Positions 5,932 to 6,003 of a stretch of DNA of 6,003 nt are shown piece by piece. The DNA comes from Candidatus Bathyarchaeota archaeon. GTDB taxonomy: Archaea > Thermoproteota > Bathyarchaeia > Bathyarchaeales > Bathyarchaeaceae. Position numbers and translations under genes: made by a program. Each line of letters begins with the position of its first letter. Positions within the stretch are counted from its first letter, which is position 1. The notes below the pieces were generated by a model. It was not told where the DNA came from, made no database searches, and saw nothing but the letters and a program-made list of their open reading frames with translations. Where the stretch lies: contig QMYO01000117.1 of the NCBI GenBank assembly GCA_003662715.1, positions 1 to 6,003 of the forward strand, given 5' to 3'.

Positions 5932-5972
5932 TACAACCTCTTCGATTTGTCGTTGCCGCCAGAGGTTGTAGG
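5930..5972. repeat. Stem-loop with 12-bp perfect arms
   Basis: CCTACAACCTCT (5930-5941) pairs perfectly with AGAGGTTGTAGG (5961-5972) around a 19-base loop. No T-run follows on either strand, so it is not a simple intrinsic terminator. It overlaps the right arm of the 11-bp inverted repeat by two bases. It could be the subterminal hairpin of an IS200/IS605 end, a structured RNA or an element border. Confidence 0.5.
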
Positions 5973-5975
5973 AGC

Positions 5976-5989
5976 ACTGCCTCAGCAGT
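5976..5989. repeat. Small stem-loop ACTGC/GCAGT
   Basis: ACTGC (5976-5980) and GCAGT (5985-5989) enclose the tetraloop CTCA. It follows the 12-bp-arm stem-loop after three bases, so the two form a tandem pair at the right edge of the window. Alone it is too short to interpret. Confidence 0.3.
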
Positions 5990-6003
5990 AGCTTCCCTTA
6001 AGG

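Larger units (their letters stand above)
5748..6003. other. Non-coding right edge, no gene supported
   Basis: After the last tnpB-linked hairpin no reading frame on either strand has a recognisable product or a convincing ribosome site. The stretch is rich in dyads (listed separately). One - strand frame is open across it and contains a single CSRC pair, but the frame continues as a plain mirror of tnpB and has no second zinc-binding pair, so it is not taken as a gene. The flank may be target DNA of the lost insertion element. Confidence 0.4.

Noticed and set aside
5930..5972. CRISPR repeat unit
   Set aside because: The palindromic repeat occurs only once here and no regularly spaced copies or spacers exist in the window.

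Overview
The window looks like archaeal chromosome. The main reasons are: genes starting at TTG or GTG behind purine-rich Shine-Dalgarno motifs; A/T-rich TATA-like boxes; a long MacB/FtsX-type permease with many N-x-S/T sequons in its outside loops; and relics of an archaeal winged-helix protein and an archaeal-style TnpB. A mesophilic lineage such as Bathyarchaeia would fit, but that assignment is inference from sequence style only.

Left part (1-4588): an export or envelope-type ABC transporter locus, all on the + strand. It opens with the tail of a gene that enters from the left (3-119). One base later a 203-residue membrane-anchored extracytoplasmic protein begins (121-732). After a 116-base gap comes a 948-residue, about 10-TM permease with two FtsX/MacB-like modules (849-3695). 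Its stop codon overlaps by 4 bases the TTG start of a LolD/MacB-like ATPase (3692-4588). The ATPase and permease almost certainly form one complex. The 203-residue protein may be an accessory or substrate-contacting subunit. The ATPase has an extra C-terminal coiled coil ending in a SHOCT-like motif.

Right part (4589-6003): no intact gene could be supported. It is a graveyard of broken genes. In order it holds a 5' fragment of a winged-helix regulator (about 4647-4796), the N-terminal third of a TIR-domain protein broken by three single-base indels and an in-frame stop (4930-5090), and directly fused to it a 5'-truncated, frameshifted tnpB of the IS200/IS605 group (5088-5694). The tnpB keeps the RuvC-I motif, the arginine/lysine-rich helix, the zinc ribbon and the RuvC-III Asp, but its middle is unrecognisable and contains a long hairpin (5363-5446). 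The end of tnpB and the bases just after it form a run of four consecutive stem-loops (5654-5747), in the place and shape expected for an omega-RNA (reRNA). The last 250 bases hold several dyads (11-bp inverted repeat, near-perfect 22-bp palindrome, 12-bp-arm stem-loop) and no convincing gene.

Most noteworthy are the TIR/TnpB chimeric junction, the possible surviving omega-RNA scaffold beside a dead tnpB, the 24-bp-arm hairpin inside the tnpB relic, and the SHOCT-like tail on the ABC ATPase. No intact new system is evident.
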